Source of the DNA: Chloroflexota bacterium
Lineage (GTDB): Bacteria > Chloroflexota > Limnocylindria > QHBO01
Reading direction: 5' to 3'
NCBI GenBank assembly: GCA_025699005.1
Contig: JAILWI010000001.1
Span: 496,001 to 560,000, forward strand
Length of the DNA: 64,000 nucleotides
Positions within the stretch are counted from its first letter, which is position 1; each line of letters begins with the position of its first letter. Below the pieces are notes generated by a model. That model did not search any database. It was not told the origin of the DNA and saw nothing but the letters and a program-made list of their open reading frames with translations. Both the position numbers and the translations under genes were made by a program. Shown here in pieces: positions 27,073 through 34,814 of the stretch.

Positions 27073-27887
27073 CGGCTTCCGACCTGCGGCTGCCTCCCGG
27101 GCAGCCGGTCACGCCCGAGGTCGCCGGCTGGCGCTACCTGTCGTTTGCCGTCCATGAGCTGACCTCGCCGATGGAGGTCGGTGGCGAGGGCTTCGAGACC
27201 GCGGTCGTGATCCTGGGCGGTGGTGGGGCACGCGTCGGGGCGCTGGACCTGCCCGGCCGCGCGTCGGTGTGGGAGGCCAGGGCATCGGCGGCGTACCTTC
27301 CGCCCGGGGCGACCGCATCGGTGGTGCCGACGGGCGCCTCGGTCACCGTCGCGGTGGCCACGGCGCCGGCATCGGGCCGGGAGACCGCATCGGCTCCGGT
27401 GCGGATCGGGCCGGAGGATGTGACCACCGAGGTGCGCGGTGCCGGCAACGCGACCCGCCAGATCAACCACATCATCACGCCGGACTTCCCGGCCGATCGG
27501 CTCGAGGTCGTGGAGGTCTACACGCCGTCCGGGAACTGGTCCAGCTGGCCGCCGCACAAGCACGACACCGACGACATGCCGCGCGAGGCCGTGCTCGAGG
27601 AGGTCTACTCGTACCGCTTCCGTCGCCCCGAGGCGTGGGGCGTCCAGCGGCTGTACCGCGCCGATGGCTCGCGGGACCTGCTCTGGTCGGTGCGCGACGG
27701 CGAGACGGTGATCGTCACCGATGGCTACCACCCGTTCGTGGCCACGCACGGCGACGACGCCTACTACCTCAACGCGCTGGCCGGCGACATCCGCACCATG
27801 GCGTGCTCCTATGACCCCGCGCTCGACCAGGTGCGCGACGCATGGGAGGCCATGGCGCCGGATCCTCGCGTTCCGCTCGTTCCCTAG
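27069..27887 (+). CDS. iolB: 5-deoxy-glucuronate isomerase
   Basis: A 272-residue bicupin protein that isomerises 5-deoxyglucuronate, the product of IolD, to 5-dehydro-2-deoxygluconate. The second cupin has the IolB signature HKHDTDDMPREA followed by LEEVYSYRF, with the metal-binding His and Glu residues, then WGVQRLY. ATG 27069 overlaps the transaldolase stop. The next pathway enzymes, the kinase IolC and dehydrogenase IolA, are not in this window, so the pathway must be completed elsewhere. Confidence 0.92.
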   Translation: MTASDLRLPPGQPVTPEVAGWRYLSFAVHELTSPMEVGGEGFETAVVILGGGGARVGALDLPGRASVWEARASAAYLPPGATASVVPTGASVTVAVATAPASGRETASAPVRIGPEDVTTEVRGAGNATRQINHIITPDFPADRLEVVEVYTPSGNWSSWPPHKHDTDDMPREAVLEEVYSYRFRRPEAWGVQRLYRADGSRDLLWSVRDGETVIVTDGYHPFVATHGDDAYYLNALAGDIRTMACSYDPALDQVRDAWEAMAPDPRVPLVP

Positions 27888-27952
27888 TCGGTTGGTCGGC
27901 GGGGCCACCCCTTCGGCTCCCTGGTCGCGCAGCCAGTTGCTCTCAAGCGAAG

Positions 27953-28051
27953 CCAACGGCCAATCAGCCACCGGAATCGCCGCCTTCTTGGCCGCGAGAT
28001 GCCCCCCAGCGGCCCGCCCAGCCAGGTTGGTGCGGCACGTTGGCCGTTGGT
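27953..28051. repeat. 11-bp perfect inverted repeat with 77-nt spacer
   Basis: CCAACGGCCAA (27953-27963) is repeated inverted as TTGGCCGTTGG (28041-28051) in the 206-bp gap between iolB and the YihY-type gene. No credible ORF or tRNA is seen here. It could close a structured leader RNA or be the footprint of a small element. Confidence 0.45.
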
Positions 28052-28093
28052 TCCTCTGGACGGCAACCCTCGACCGTGGCGCAGGCTGCTGGC

Positions 28094-28960
28094 ATGGTCC
28101 CTGCGCTGGACCCGCCCATGAACCTCACCGACCGCGCGCTGGAGGTCGGACGGATCGCCTGGGACTCGCTGCGCCTCTTCTCGCGCGCCCAGGGTCTGTC
28201 GTGGGCCGGCGCCGTGGGCCTCTACCTGTTCCTGTCGGTGCCGCCCTTGATGGTGGCATCGGCGCTCGTGGCCGACCAGTTCGTGCTCGAGCAGGACGCC
28301 GAGGCCTTCGTGCTCCAGCAGGCCGCGAAGTTCGTCCCGGCACGCGAGGAGCTGCTCTCCGGCGTCTTCTCGCTCGACCCGGGTGGATCGACGATCGCCG
28401 GTCTCGTCTCGCTCGGCTTCCTGCTCGTGTCGGGCTCCCGTGCCTTCGCGGCCCTGACCAGCGGCATCAACGTGATGTGGCGGCAGTCGGACAAGGTCTC
28501 GTTCTGGCAGCGGCAGGGACTCCGGATCGCGATGCTCGGCTTCTCGCTCGTCCTGCTCGCCGTCTCGGGGCTCGGTGAGCTGGCCATCGGCGCGTTGTTC
28601 GGCGGGGACTCCGGCCAGAGCTGGCTCCTCGAGTGGCAGCTGCTGCCGACCCTCCTGCTCGGCGCGCTCCTGTTCGGTGCGTATCGATTCCTCCCGCAGG
28701 ACGAGGTGTCGTCCACTCACGCGGCCATCGGCGCGGTCCTGGCAACGATCGGGGTGCGGGTGGCGCAGGCGGTCATGGGGTTCATGGCGAAGGCGGGAAC
28801 CTTCGACAACCCGTACGGCGATCTCGCCGGAGTCGCGCTCATGGCCACGTGGGCTCTCGTGGTCGGTGTGGCCGTGCTGTTCGGTGCGACGGTCGTCGCG
28901 GTGCTCAGCGGGCGCCTCGACGAGATCGAGGAGGAGGGCTCCGACCCGCTCGGGGGTTGA
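28094..28960 (+). CDS. YihY/BrkB-family membrane protein
   Basis: A 288-residue inner-membrane protein with six predicted helices. It has the YihY layout: a cytoplasmic N-terminus leading into LSWAGAVGLYLFLSVPPLM, and a large loop with EEELL-type acidic segments. A conserved SRAFAALTSGINVMW stretch and a YRFLPQDEVSS loop resembling the YRFLPN motif follow, then a short acidic tail. The biochemical role of the family is unsettled; a transport or envelope role has been suggested. ATG 28094 and ATG 28118 are both possible starts. The MscS-like gene follows after about 100 nt. Confidence 0.85.
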   Translation: MVPALDPPMNLTDRALEVGRIAWDSLRLFSRAQGLSWAGAVGLYLFLSVPPLMVASALVADQFVLEQDAEAFVLQQAAKFVPAREELLSGVFSLDPGGSTIAGLVSLGFLLVSGSRAFAALTSGINVMWRQSDKVSFWQRQGLRIAMLGFSLVLLAVSGLGELAIGALFGGDSGQSWLLEWQLLPTLLLGALLFGAYRFLPQDEVSSTHAAIGAVLATIGVRVAQAVMGFMAKAGTFDNPYGDLAGVALMATWALVVGVAVLFGATVVAVLSGRLDEIEEEGSDPLGG

Positions 28961-29062
28961 CGGCACCCGCCACGCTTGACGCATCGGGCATGGGCCTTGC
29001 CGACTCGTTCGGTAACGGGTTCGCAAGGCAGCGGCCCACCGCAATGGAGAGAGGGAAACCAC

Positions 29063-29878
29063 ATGAACGAAACCGTCACCACCTGGGGCGACGCCGTGAT
29101 GCTGTCCGTCACGGAAGCCCTTCAGAACTTCCTCGGATTCCTGCCGGCCCTCGTCGGCGCGATCCTCGTCCTCGTCCTCGGCTGGATCATCTCCGGCCTG
29201 CTGGCCGGGCTCATCGAGCGGGTGCTCAAGACGCTCGGCTTCGAGCACGCGGCCAACTCGACCGGCATCAACGATTTCATCAAGCGTGGTGGATCGGAAT
29301 GGTCGGCCAGCCGCATCGTCGCCGAGATCGTCAAGTGGTTCATTCGCCTCGTGGCGATCCAGGCCGCCGCCCAGATCCTCGGCATGGAGCGCATCAGCGA
29401 GATCATCACCGCGATCCTGCTGTGGCTGCCGAACCTCGTGGTCGCCCTGGCGATCATCGTCATCGGCGCGCTCATCGCGAACTTCGTGTCTGGGATCGTC
29501 CGCGCGTCGACGAGTGAGATGGGCCTCGGGAATCCCAACCTGCTGGCCGGAATCGCGCGCTACGCGATCATCGTGTTCGCCGTGGTCGCCGCGGTGGACC
29601 AGCTGGGCATTGCCGAGACCGTGGTCAACACCCTGTTCGTGATGACCGTCGGCGCCGTCGCCCTGGCGTTCGGTCTCGCCTTCGGCCTGGGTGGCCAGAA
29701 CGTGGCGGCCCAGATGACCCAGCGCTGGTACACGAAGGGACAGGAGGCGTCGCAGAAGATCGCCCACTACGCGGAGGAGCAGCAGGCTCCCGATGCGTCG
29801 TCGGCACCGGCAGCCGATGCCCCCGCCAGCCCGCAGCCGCGTCCGCCCGCCGACCCCGAGGGGCCGACGACCGCCTAG
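29063..29878 (+). CDS. MscS-type small-conductance mechanosensitive channel relative
   Basis: A 271-residue integral membrane protein with about five helices, belonging to the CmpX/TM-helix-repeat group related to MscS. The helices begin FLPALVGAILVLVLGWIISG. The Gly/Ala-rich pore-like helix is AVALAFGLAFGLGGQNVA, matching the MscS TM3 pattern. The C-terminus is a short Pro/Ala-rich tail, so the large cytoplasmic vestibule of classical MscS is missing. GAGGG lies 8 nt before ATG 29063, which selects this start over an upstream one. A hairpin terminator follows the stop. Confidence 0.85.
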   Translation: MNETVTTWGDAVMLSVTEALQNFLGFLPALVGAILVLVLGWIISGLLAGLIERVLKTLGFEHAANSTGINDFIKRGGSEWSASRIVAEIVKWFIRLVAIQAAAQILGMERISEIITAILLWLPNLVVALAIIVIGALIANFVSGIVRASTSEMGLGNPNLLAGIARYAIIVFAVVAAVDQLGIAETVVNTLFVMTVGAVALAFGLAFGLGGQNVAAQMTQRWYTKGQEASQKIAHYAEEQQAPDASSAPAADAPASPQPRPPADPEGPTTA

Positions 29879-29884
29879 ACCCCA

Positions 29885-29916
29885 AGGGCCGGGGCGGCAA
29901 CCGTCGCTCCGGCCCT
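29885..29916. terminator. Bidirectional hairpin between convergent genes
   Basis: AGGGCCGG (29885-29892) pairs with CCGGCCCT (29909-29916) across a 16-nt loop, in the 45-nt gap between the convergent MscS-like and LLM genes. There is no strong U-tract, but the position fits a shared terminator. Confidence 0.5.
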
Positions 29917-29923
29917 CGACCGA

Positions 29924-30751
29924 CTACGCGACCGCCGCCGCGTTCATCCGATCGCGCCACTCCAGCCATGGGCGGCCGCGCTCCACGTCCCAGTCCGGAC
30001 CGTTGAACCCGAGCGTGAACTGGGTGAATCCCATCCGCACGTAGGCATCGACATCCTCGGCCAGGAAGCGCTCGAGATCGTCCGGCTCGAGGCCCACGCT
30101 CCACTCGATCTCGGCGGGGTCGCGCCCGATGGACTCACAGTCGGCGCGCAGCTTCGCCACGACGGGCTCGAGCTCGGAGGGCCGATCCGGGAAGTGCGCG
30201 TGCCAGATGTCGGCGTGGCGCGCCACGACCGGCAGGGTGCGGCGCATCCCGGTCCCGGCGATCAGGATCGGCATGCGGCGTTTCGGCGGGGGATTGCCGG
30301 CGGCCAGCCGCTCGATGATCTCCGGCGTTGCCCCGCCCAGCTGCTCGATCCGCGCGCCCATCGTGCGGAGGTCGTAGCCGTAGCGGTCGAAGTCGCGACG
30401 GAACCACCCCGCGCCGAGGCCCATGACGACGCGGCCGCCGCTCACGTGGTCCACGGTCCGGGCGATGTCGGCGTGCAGCCCGGGGTTGCGATACGCGTTG
30501 CAGGCGACGAGCGGCCCAAGCTCGACGCGCGACGTGAGTGCTGCCCACGCTGCCAGCAGCGACCAGCACTCGAAGTGCGGGCCGTCGGGGTCGCCGTAGA
30601 GCGGGGAGAAGTGGTCCCACGTGAAGAGGAGGTCGTAGCCGAGCGCATCGGTCGCGATCGCCGCCCGGCGCAGCCCGTCCCAGGTGCCCTGCTGCGGATG
30701 GAGCTGCGCCGCGACCCTGATCGGCCGATGGGGTGGTCGTGATGGTGTCAT
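29924..30751 (-). CDS. Luciferase-like (probably F420-dependent) oxidoreductase
   Basis: A 275-residue bacterial-luciferase-like monooxygenase/oxidoreductase. TIM-barrel features include GYDLLFTWDHFSPLYG, RVELGPLVACNAYRNP (the non-prolyl cis-peptide strand region), the GRVVMGLGAGWFRRDF signature and PILIAGTGMRRTL near residue 160. Such proteins usually use F420 or FMN. It is divergent from a MerR regulator and its promoter has MerR-type geometry, so expression is probably induced by a ligand sensed by that regulator. The predicted transcription start coincides with the ATG. Confidence 0.87.
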   Translation of the reverse strand: MTPSRPPHRPIRVAAQLHPQQGTWDGLRRAAIATDALGYDLLFTWDHFSPLYGDPDGPHFECWSLLAAWAALTSRVELGPLVACNAYRNPGLHADIARTVDHVSGGRVVMGLGAGWFRRDFDRYGYDLRTMGARIEQLGGATPEIIERLAAGNPPPKRRMPILIAGTGMRRTLPVVARHADIWHAHFPDRPSELEPVVAKLRADCESIGRDPAEIEWSVGLEPDDLERFLAEDVDAYVRMGFTQFTLGFNGPDWDVERGRPWLEWRDRMNAAAVA

Positions 30752-30757
30752 CGGCGT

Positions 30758-30788
30758 ATCCTGAACCTTCCCGCTACAGGAAGGTCAA
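30758..30788 (-). promoter_or_regulatory. MerR-type operator-promoter for the LLM gene
   Basis: A 7-7-7 dyad, ACCTTCC (30765-30771) and GGAAGGT (30779-30785), fills the spacer between -35 TTGACC (30788-30783) and -10 CAGGAT (30763-30758) on the minus strand. The 19-bp spacer is the over-long spacing that MerR regulators untwist. The dyad also lies 6 nt from the merR start, so autoregulation is likely. Confidence 0.75.
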
Positions 30789-30791
30789 GCG

Positions 30792-31559
30792 GTGTTTCGG
30801 ATCGGCTCCTTCGCGCGGATCGGCGGCGTCTCCGCGAAGCAACTGCGTGCGTACGACGAGCTCGGCCTCTTCCGGCCGGTGTGGGTCGACCCCGAGAACG
30901 GCTATCGCTACTACGTGCCGGCCCAGCTCCCCGAGCTGCGGCGCATCCTGGCGCTCCGCGACCTGGGCATGCCACTCGACGAGATCGGCCGGCTGGCCGC
31001 CGGTGGCGACCTGCGCCAGGCCCTGGAGCGGCGGCGTGGCGAGCTCGAGGCCGAGCGACGGCGGGCCGAGAGCCGCCTTCGTGCGCTCGACATCTCGATC
31101 GCCGATGAACGGGGGCCCGACGTCGTGATGCGCCCGGTGGCGGCCGAGCCGGTTGCCGTCATGCGCGTGGCCGACGCCGTCGACACCGCCTTCTACGAGC
31201 TCGAGGAGCACGTCCGCGACACGGGCCGCCGAGCCTCACGGCCGCCAGGGGCCATCCCGTCCGAGCGCGAGATCTTCGTGCCGGTCACCGGACCGGTGCC
31301 CACGACCGAGCGAATCTCGTATCGACGCCTTCCTGCGGTCCGTGTCGCGTCGGTCATCCATCGCGGTGACTACGACGGCGTACCGGACGCGCGACGCGCC
31401 CTGCTGCGCTGGGTCAACTCGGCCGGCCTCGTTCCCAGTGCGCCGATGCGGACGATCTACCTCCAGTTCGGCGCCGAGCCCGAGCTTCGCGTTCCGCGGG
31501 GGTACGTCGTTCAGCGGGCCGCCGACTTCGTGACGGAGCTTCAGCAGCCGGTCGGGTAG
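30792..31559 (+). CDS. MerR-family regulator with GyrI-like effector domain
   Basis: A 255-residue regulator. The MerR winged helix is at the N-terminus (FRIGSFARIGGVSAKQLRAY, then LRDLGMPLDEIGRLAAGG), followed by a coiled coil rich in Arg and Glu (about 75-105). The C-terminal ~140 residues form a GyrI/BmrR-like effector domain (EIFVPVTG, RRLPAVRVASVIHRGDYDG) that typically binds hydrophobic, often cationic, compounds. GTG 30792 follows the operator dyad by 6 nt. It is divergent from the luciferase-like gene and almost certainly controls it. Confidence 0.9.
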   Translation: MFRIGSFARIGGVSAKQLRAYDELGLFRPVWVDPENGYRYYVPAQLPELRRILALRDLGMPLDEIGRLAAGGDLRQALERRRGELEAERRRAESRLRALDISIADERGPDVVMRPVAAEPVAVMRVADAVDTAFYELEEHVRDTGRRASRPPGAIPSEREIFVPVTGPVPTTERISYRRLPAVRVASVIHRGDYDGVPDARRALLRWVNSAGLVPSAPMRTIYLQFGAEPELRVPRGYVVQRAADFVTELQQPVG

Positions 31560-31579
31560 GCGGCGATGGACGCCGGCCG

Positions 31580-31585
31580 TAGAGT
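31580..31585 (+). promoter_or_regulatory. -10 box TAGAGT, leaderless start of first cyclase-ATPase gene
   Basis: TAGAGT ends 6 nt before GTG 31592, which favours that start over TTG 31586. There is no Shine-Dalgarno. Confidence 0.4.
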
Positions 31586-31591
31586 TTGCCG

Positions 31592-34500
31592 GTGCGCGAG
31601 CCATCACCGACCGATGCGTCGCCCGTCGAGCGTCGCATCGTCAGCGTGCTCTTCGCCGATCTCGTCGGCTTCACGACCCTGTCCGAGCGGCTGGACGCCG
31701 AGGACATGGCGACGATCCAGGACGCGTACTTCGCGGCGGTTCGCGAGACGATCGCTCGACACGGCGGCGTGCTCGAGAAGTTCATCGGAGACGCCGCGAT
31801 GGCGGTGTTCGGCATCCCACGCACCCGCGACGACGACGGGGAGCGGGCGGTACGTGCCGGGCTGGCCCTGATCGGTGCCGTCGAGCAGCTCGGCGCGCGG
31901 CTCGGGCTCGACGCGGGGGTGCTCGCGCTGCGCGTCGGCATCAACACCGGCGAGGTGGTCCACGCCGCGGCCGGACCCGACGCCGGGAGGGTGACCGGCG
32001 ACACGGTGAACACCGCGGCACGCCTCCAGACGGCCGCTCCACCGAACGCAGTCCTCGTCGGCGAGCTGACGGCGCTCGCGGTGGGCGAGGCGATCGATCT
32101 GTCCGATCCCGAGCCGCTGACGCTGAAGGGCAAGGCGGAGCCGGTCGGTGCTGCCCAGGTGCGCGGCATTCGCTCCACGCCCTCACGCGATGCCGCCCTG
32201 GGCGCGCTCCGCGCGCCGCTCCTGGGGCGCGACGACGAGCTTGCGCAACTCGCGAGGGTGAGCGAGGGGCGGGTGACGATCGTCGCACCGCCCGGCGTCG
32301 GGAAGAGTCGCCTCGTGTCCGAGCTCGCGACGCGTGCCGAGACGGAGGGCCGCACCGTCCTCCGGTGCCGCGTCCGACCGCAGGCGGCCACTCCGTATGA
32401 ACCGGTCGCGCAGCTGCTGGTGGAGGCGGGCGCGCGCGATCCCGTCGAGCTGCCTGCCGGACCCGATCCTGCGCGGGCGGACCAGGTGCGGAGGGAGGTG
32501 GCTCGCCTTCTCGACCCCACGCTCGAGTCCAGCGCCTCGTCAGGCGACCTCGGGGCGGACCGCGATCGGCGCTTCAGCGCGTGGATCGAGGCGCTCGGCG
32601 CGCTGACGGCGGGACGCGCACTGACGATCGTGGCCGAGGATGTCCATTGGGCGACCGGCGACCTCCTGGCGTTCATGGACCGCCTGGCCGTGGACGGGCG
32701 AATCGTCGTCGCGACCGCCCGACCATCCATCCTCGAGATGTTCCCGGCATGGGTCGAGGCAGTGGCGGTGATCGAGCTCTCGACGCTTGCCACGGGGCAC
32801 GCGACCGAGCTCGTCTCGGCGCTCGTCGGCGACGCGCTGCCCGAGAAGGTCATCGAGATGGTCGCGCGACAGTCCGACGGCAATCCGCTGTTCATCGAGG
32901 AGCTGCTGCGAAGCTGGATCGGGGCCGGCATCCTGGTGAAGGAGGGGGACGCCTGGCGTTTGACCGTTGAGCCGGCCGCGGTCGTCCTGCCGACCACCGT
33001 CCAGGCGATCTACGCGGCACAGCTCGACGATCTTCCCCTCGACGCACGCACCGTCGCGCGCCGGGCATCCGTCGCCGGCCGACGATTCGCCGACCGCGCC
33101 CTCGGCCCGCTCGAGCTCGAGGATCGGCGCCCGGGCCTCGACGTGCTCCGCCGCCGTGCCTTCATCGCCGGGCCGCAGCCGGATCCGGTCTCGGGCGATG
33201 TGTACGTCTTTCGCCACGCCCTGCTCCGGGACGCGGGCTACGCGTCTCTGGCGAGGGCCGAGCGTGCCCGCCTGCACGTCGCGCTCGCTCGCTGGCTGGA
33301 AGAGGCCGCGGGGGACCGCAGCACCGGCGTCGCCCAGCTGGTGGCGGAGCACTACGCCGATGCGGCATCGAGCGTGTCCGCGCTCGCGGATGGTGGTGAC
33401 TCCCGGGCCAGTCTCGAGCGCTCCGCGGCCGATTGGTTCGAGCGTGCGGCGGAGGGCGCCCTCGAGATGGCGGCGCCCGACACCACGATTCGACTCCTCA
33501 CCCGGTCGGTGGAGCTGACCGAGGGTGCGACGGACCTCGCGCGGCGCCGGCTGCGCCGAGGCACGGTGCTCGCTGACTCCGCCGAGCTCGACGCGGCCGT
33601 CGAGGACCTTGCGGCCTCACGCGAAGCCCTGGAGGAGATGCTGCCCGACGAGCCGGAGCTGTTCGCCGAAGCGGCATACCGGCTCGGTCACGCCTACATG
33701 CAGCAGATTCGGTTCGACGAAGCCTCCGCGGTGACCCGGCAGGCGCTCGATCTCCTCGGTCCCGCCAGATCGCCGGGCGTCGCCCGGCTCATGGCCCTGC
33801 ATGCCTGGTCCGTCGCGGTCACCGGGCGTGACGACGGTGCGGTGGCGGAGGCCCGCGAGGCTCGACGGATCGGCGAGACGTTCAGCGATGCCGCGCTCGG
33901 CGTCGACCTCCTGGAGCTCTGGGCGGCCGTCGCCGACGAGCAGGGGGTCGCCGGACCCGACACCTGGCGGGATCTCGAGGAGCGCGCCGGCTCGATCGGG
34001 CGCTGGCGCACGGCGGTGAACGCCGCTCGGGTCCGGGCTCACCTGCTTGCCGGAGAAGACCCGGAAGCTGCATTGCGCGTCCTGGACGTCGCCGGCGACC
34101 TCGCGCAGGCGCACGCCCTCACCGAGGGTGCGGGGTGGGTCGACCTCGCCAGGGCCGAGACGCTTCTCGTCGTCAACGATGGCGATCTGGCACTTGCCGC
34201 CGCGGATCGGGCCATCGCCCTCGGCGAGCGCTACGCCTACCACCGGCTGGCGTTTCGCTCGTGGATGGTGGCGTTCCCGATTCTCGCGGATCGCGGAGAT
34301 CCGTCGTGGCTGGAGCGCCACGAGCGATGGTGGGCGACGGCTCGGGAGCACTTCCCGCCGTCGCCGTCCCCGTACGGACGAGTTCTGATGGCCGCGTCGG
34401 CCGCCTGGGTGGCGCGGATGCGCGGCGAAGTACCGCCCGCAGACCCGGAGCTTCCGGCCAAGGTTCCGCCGATGAGCAACCCGCACTTCCTCCTTGCCCG

Positions 34501-34744
34501 CGAGGTCATCGCCGCGGGCTTCATCGAGCACGGCAACCTTGCCCGCGCAGCGGCGATCGGCGTCCCCGAGCCCGAGCCCGATTGGACACCGCTGATGCTC
34601 GCTTCCCGATTCCTGGTCGATGCGTGGATCGCCGCTGCCGCCGGGGACCGAGCCCGATCCGCGGCCTCGGCGGCAGCCGCCGTCACTCACGCGGAGCGCA
34701 TCGGCGCCGGGTGGTGGGTCGAGCGCGCGCACCGCAGCACCTAG
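31592..34744 (+). CDS. Class III nucleotide cyclase + AAA-type ATPase + TPR regulator (1)
   Basis: A large cytoplasmic signalling protein of 1050 residues. Residues ~15-185 form an adenylate/guanylate cyclase domain: metal Asp in LFADLVGFT, substrate Lys and second Asp in LEKFIGDAAMAVFG, and Asn/Arg in TGDTVNTAARLQ, so it looks catalytically complete. A P-loop ATPase (VAPPGVGKSRLVSEL) follows around residue 230, with the Walker B-like LTIVAEDVHWA. The second half is helical TPR-like repeat. Such cyclase-STAND proteins are common in Chloroflexota and Actinobacteria, with unknown inputs. A paralogue starts 70 nt downstream. Confidence 0.85.
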   Translation: MREPSPTDASPVERRIVSVLFADLVGFTTLSERLDAEDMATIQDAYFAAVRETIARHGGVLEKFIGDAAMAVFGIPRTRDDDGERAVRAGLALIGAVEQLGARLGLDAGVLALRVGINTGEVVHAAAGPDAGRVTGDTVNTAARLQTAAPPNAVLVGELTALAVGEAIDLSDPEPLTLKGKAEPVGAAQVRGIRSTPSRDAALGALRAPLLGRDDELAQLARVSEGRVTIVAPPGVGKSRLVSELATRAETEGRTVLRCRVRPQAATPYEPVAQLLVEAGARDPVELPAGPDPARADQVRREVARLLDPTLESSASSGDLGADRDRRFSAWIEALGALTAGRALTIVAEDVHWATGDLLAFMDRLAVDGRIVVATARPSILEMFPAWVEAVAVIELSTLATGHATELVSALVGDALPEKVIEMVARQSDGNPLFIEELLRSWIGAGILVKEGDAWRLTVEPAAVVLPTTVQAIYAAQLDDLPLDARTVARRASVAGRRFADRALGPLELEDRRPGLDVLRRRAFIAGPQPDPVSGDVYVFRHALLRDAGYASLARAERARLHVALARWLEEAAGDRSTGVAQLVAEHYADAASSVSALADGGDSRASLERSAADWFERAAEGALEMAAPDTTIRLLTRSVELTEGATDLARRRLRRGTVLADSAELDAAVEDLAASREALEEMLPDEPELFAEAAYRLGHAYMQQIRFDEASAVTRQALDLLGPARSPGVARLMALHAWSVAVTGRDDGAVAEAREARRIGETFSDAALGVDLLELWAAVADEQGVAGPDTWRDLEERAGSIGRWRTAVNAARVRAHLLAGEDPEAALRVLDVAGDLAQAHALTEGAGWVDLARAETLLVVNDGDLALAAADRAIALGERYAYHRLAFRSWMVAFPILADRGDPSWLERHERWWATAREHFPPSPSPYGRVLMAASAAWVARMRGEVPPADPELPAKVPPMSNPHFLLAREVIAAGFIEHGNLARAAAIGVPEPEPDWTPLMLASRFLVDAWIAAAAGDRARSAASAAAAVTHAERIGAGWWVERAHRST

Positions 34745-34814
34745 AGAGGCAACGTCAGCCGACCCGTTGCCCGCATGGGCTACGCTCCGCGGTGAGGTTG
34801 AGGGAGAACTACGA

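Noticed and set aside
27888-28093. tRNA gene or attachment site
   Set aside because: No cloverleaf, T-loop GTTCRA or direct repeats of an att core could be drawn; only the inverted repeat is supported.
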